Of a stretch of 5,385 bases of DNA, positions 5,319 through 5,385 are shown piece by piece. The notes under the pieces were generated by a model. It ran no database searches and was not told where the DNA came from. It was given only the letters and a program-made list of their open reading frames with translations. The stretch is from assembly GCA_963922705.1 (NCBI GenBank), contig CAWUJS010000109.1, positions 1-5,385 on the forward strand, in the 5' to 3' direction. This stretch comes from TMED27 sp963922705 (lineage in GTDB: Bacteria; Pseudomonadota; Alphaproteobacteria; Micavibrionales; Micavibrionaceae). The first letter of the stretch is position 1. Each line of letters begins with the position of its first letter. A program made the translations under genes and the position numbers.

Positions 5319-5385
5319 GATCTCGTAGCTCAGCTGGTAGAGCAACTGACTTTTAATCAGTAGGTCCAGGGTTCGAATCCCTGCG
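5319..5385 (+). tRNA. tRNA-Lys (anticodon UUU), 3' end beyond the window
   Basis: The cloverleaf can be drawn by hand. The acceptor 5' strand is GATCTCG (5319-5325), followed by TA and the D arm GCTC...GAGC (5328-5343). The anticodon stem ACTGA/TCAGT (5345-5349 and 5357-5361) carries the loop CTTTTAA, with anticodon TTT at 5352-5354. The variable loop is AGGTC, and the T arm CAGGG-TTCGAAT-CCCTG spans 5367-5383. The last two bases, CG, begin pairing back to the acceptor strand. Remaining acceptor bases (expected AGATC), the discriminator and any encoded CCA lie past the window edge, so the gene is cut off by the window, not broken. Confidence 0.95.

Noticed and set aside
5319..5385. tRNA-Lys as an island attachment site
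   Set aside because: The 3' end, where integration normally occurs, lies outside the window and no integrase or duplicated tRNA end is seen here.
1..5385. CRISPR array, insertion sequence or phage module
   Set aside because: No regularly spaced repeats, no transposase or integrase motifs and no terminal inverted repeats with target duplications were found.

Overview
The window looks like bacterial chromosome of moderate GC, most likely from an alphaproteobacterium. The best clue is the 138-residue Zincin_1-type protein: its 'LFRRPILDVWCE' segment reads like the alphaproteobacterial branch of that family. The pterin dehydratase, coaD and tRNA-Lys fit this but do not prove it. The genus cannot be fixed from the sequence. 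A Micavibrio-like or similar low-GC lineage is only an impression.

Left part (1-3764): an accessory-looking run of genes, all on the minus strand. In transcription order it holds (i) a 322-aa cysteine-rich exported protein with a probable TTG start, (ii) a 404-aa exported glycine-rich protein ending in an NlpC/P60-like peptidase domain, (iii) a 258-aa exported protein of unknown function, and (iv) a 138-aa ORF that is a shortened, signal-less copy of the C-terminal parts of (iii). The first three each begin with a clear signal peptide, so this is a block for the periplasm, envelope or exterior. An AT-rich terminator-like hairpin separates (i) from (ii). Genes (ii) and (iii) are only 26 bp apart and probably co-transcribed. 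The last two ORFs lie in the same reading frame, separated by one TAA and 25 sense codons, and their homology extends upstream of the second ORF's ATG.

Right part (3862-5385): housekeeping genes. On the minus strand is a Zincin_1 family protein that has lost the HExxH zinc motif. Divergent from it is a 95-aa pterin-4a-carbinolamine dehydratase. Then come coaD (phosphopantetheine adenylyltransferase, coenzyme A synthesis) and the 5' part of a tRNA-Lys(UUU) gene cut by the window edge, with a possible promoter directly after coaD.

The left 174 bp hold no gene, only a short element resembling the dispersed 'GTCATCCCGGCGAAAGC' type of intergenic repeat. The most novel material is the exported-protein cluster, especially the stop-separated duplicate, and the apparently dead metallopeptidase. 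No CRISPR, transposase or phage gene is visible.
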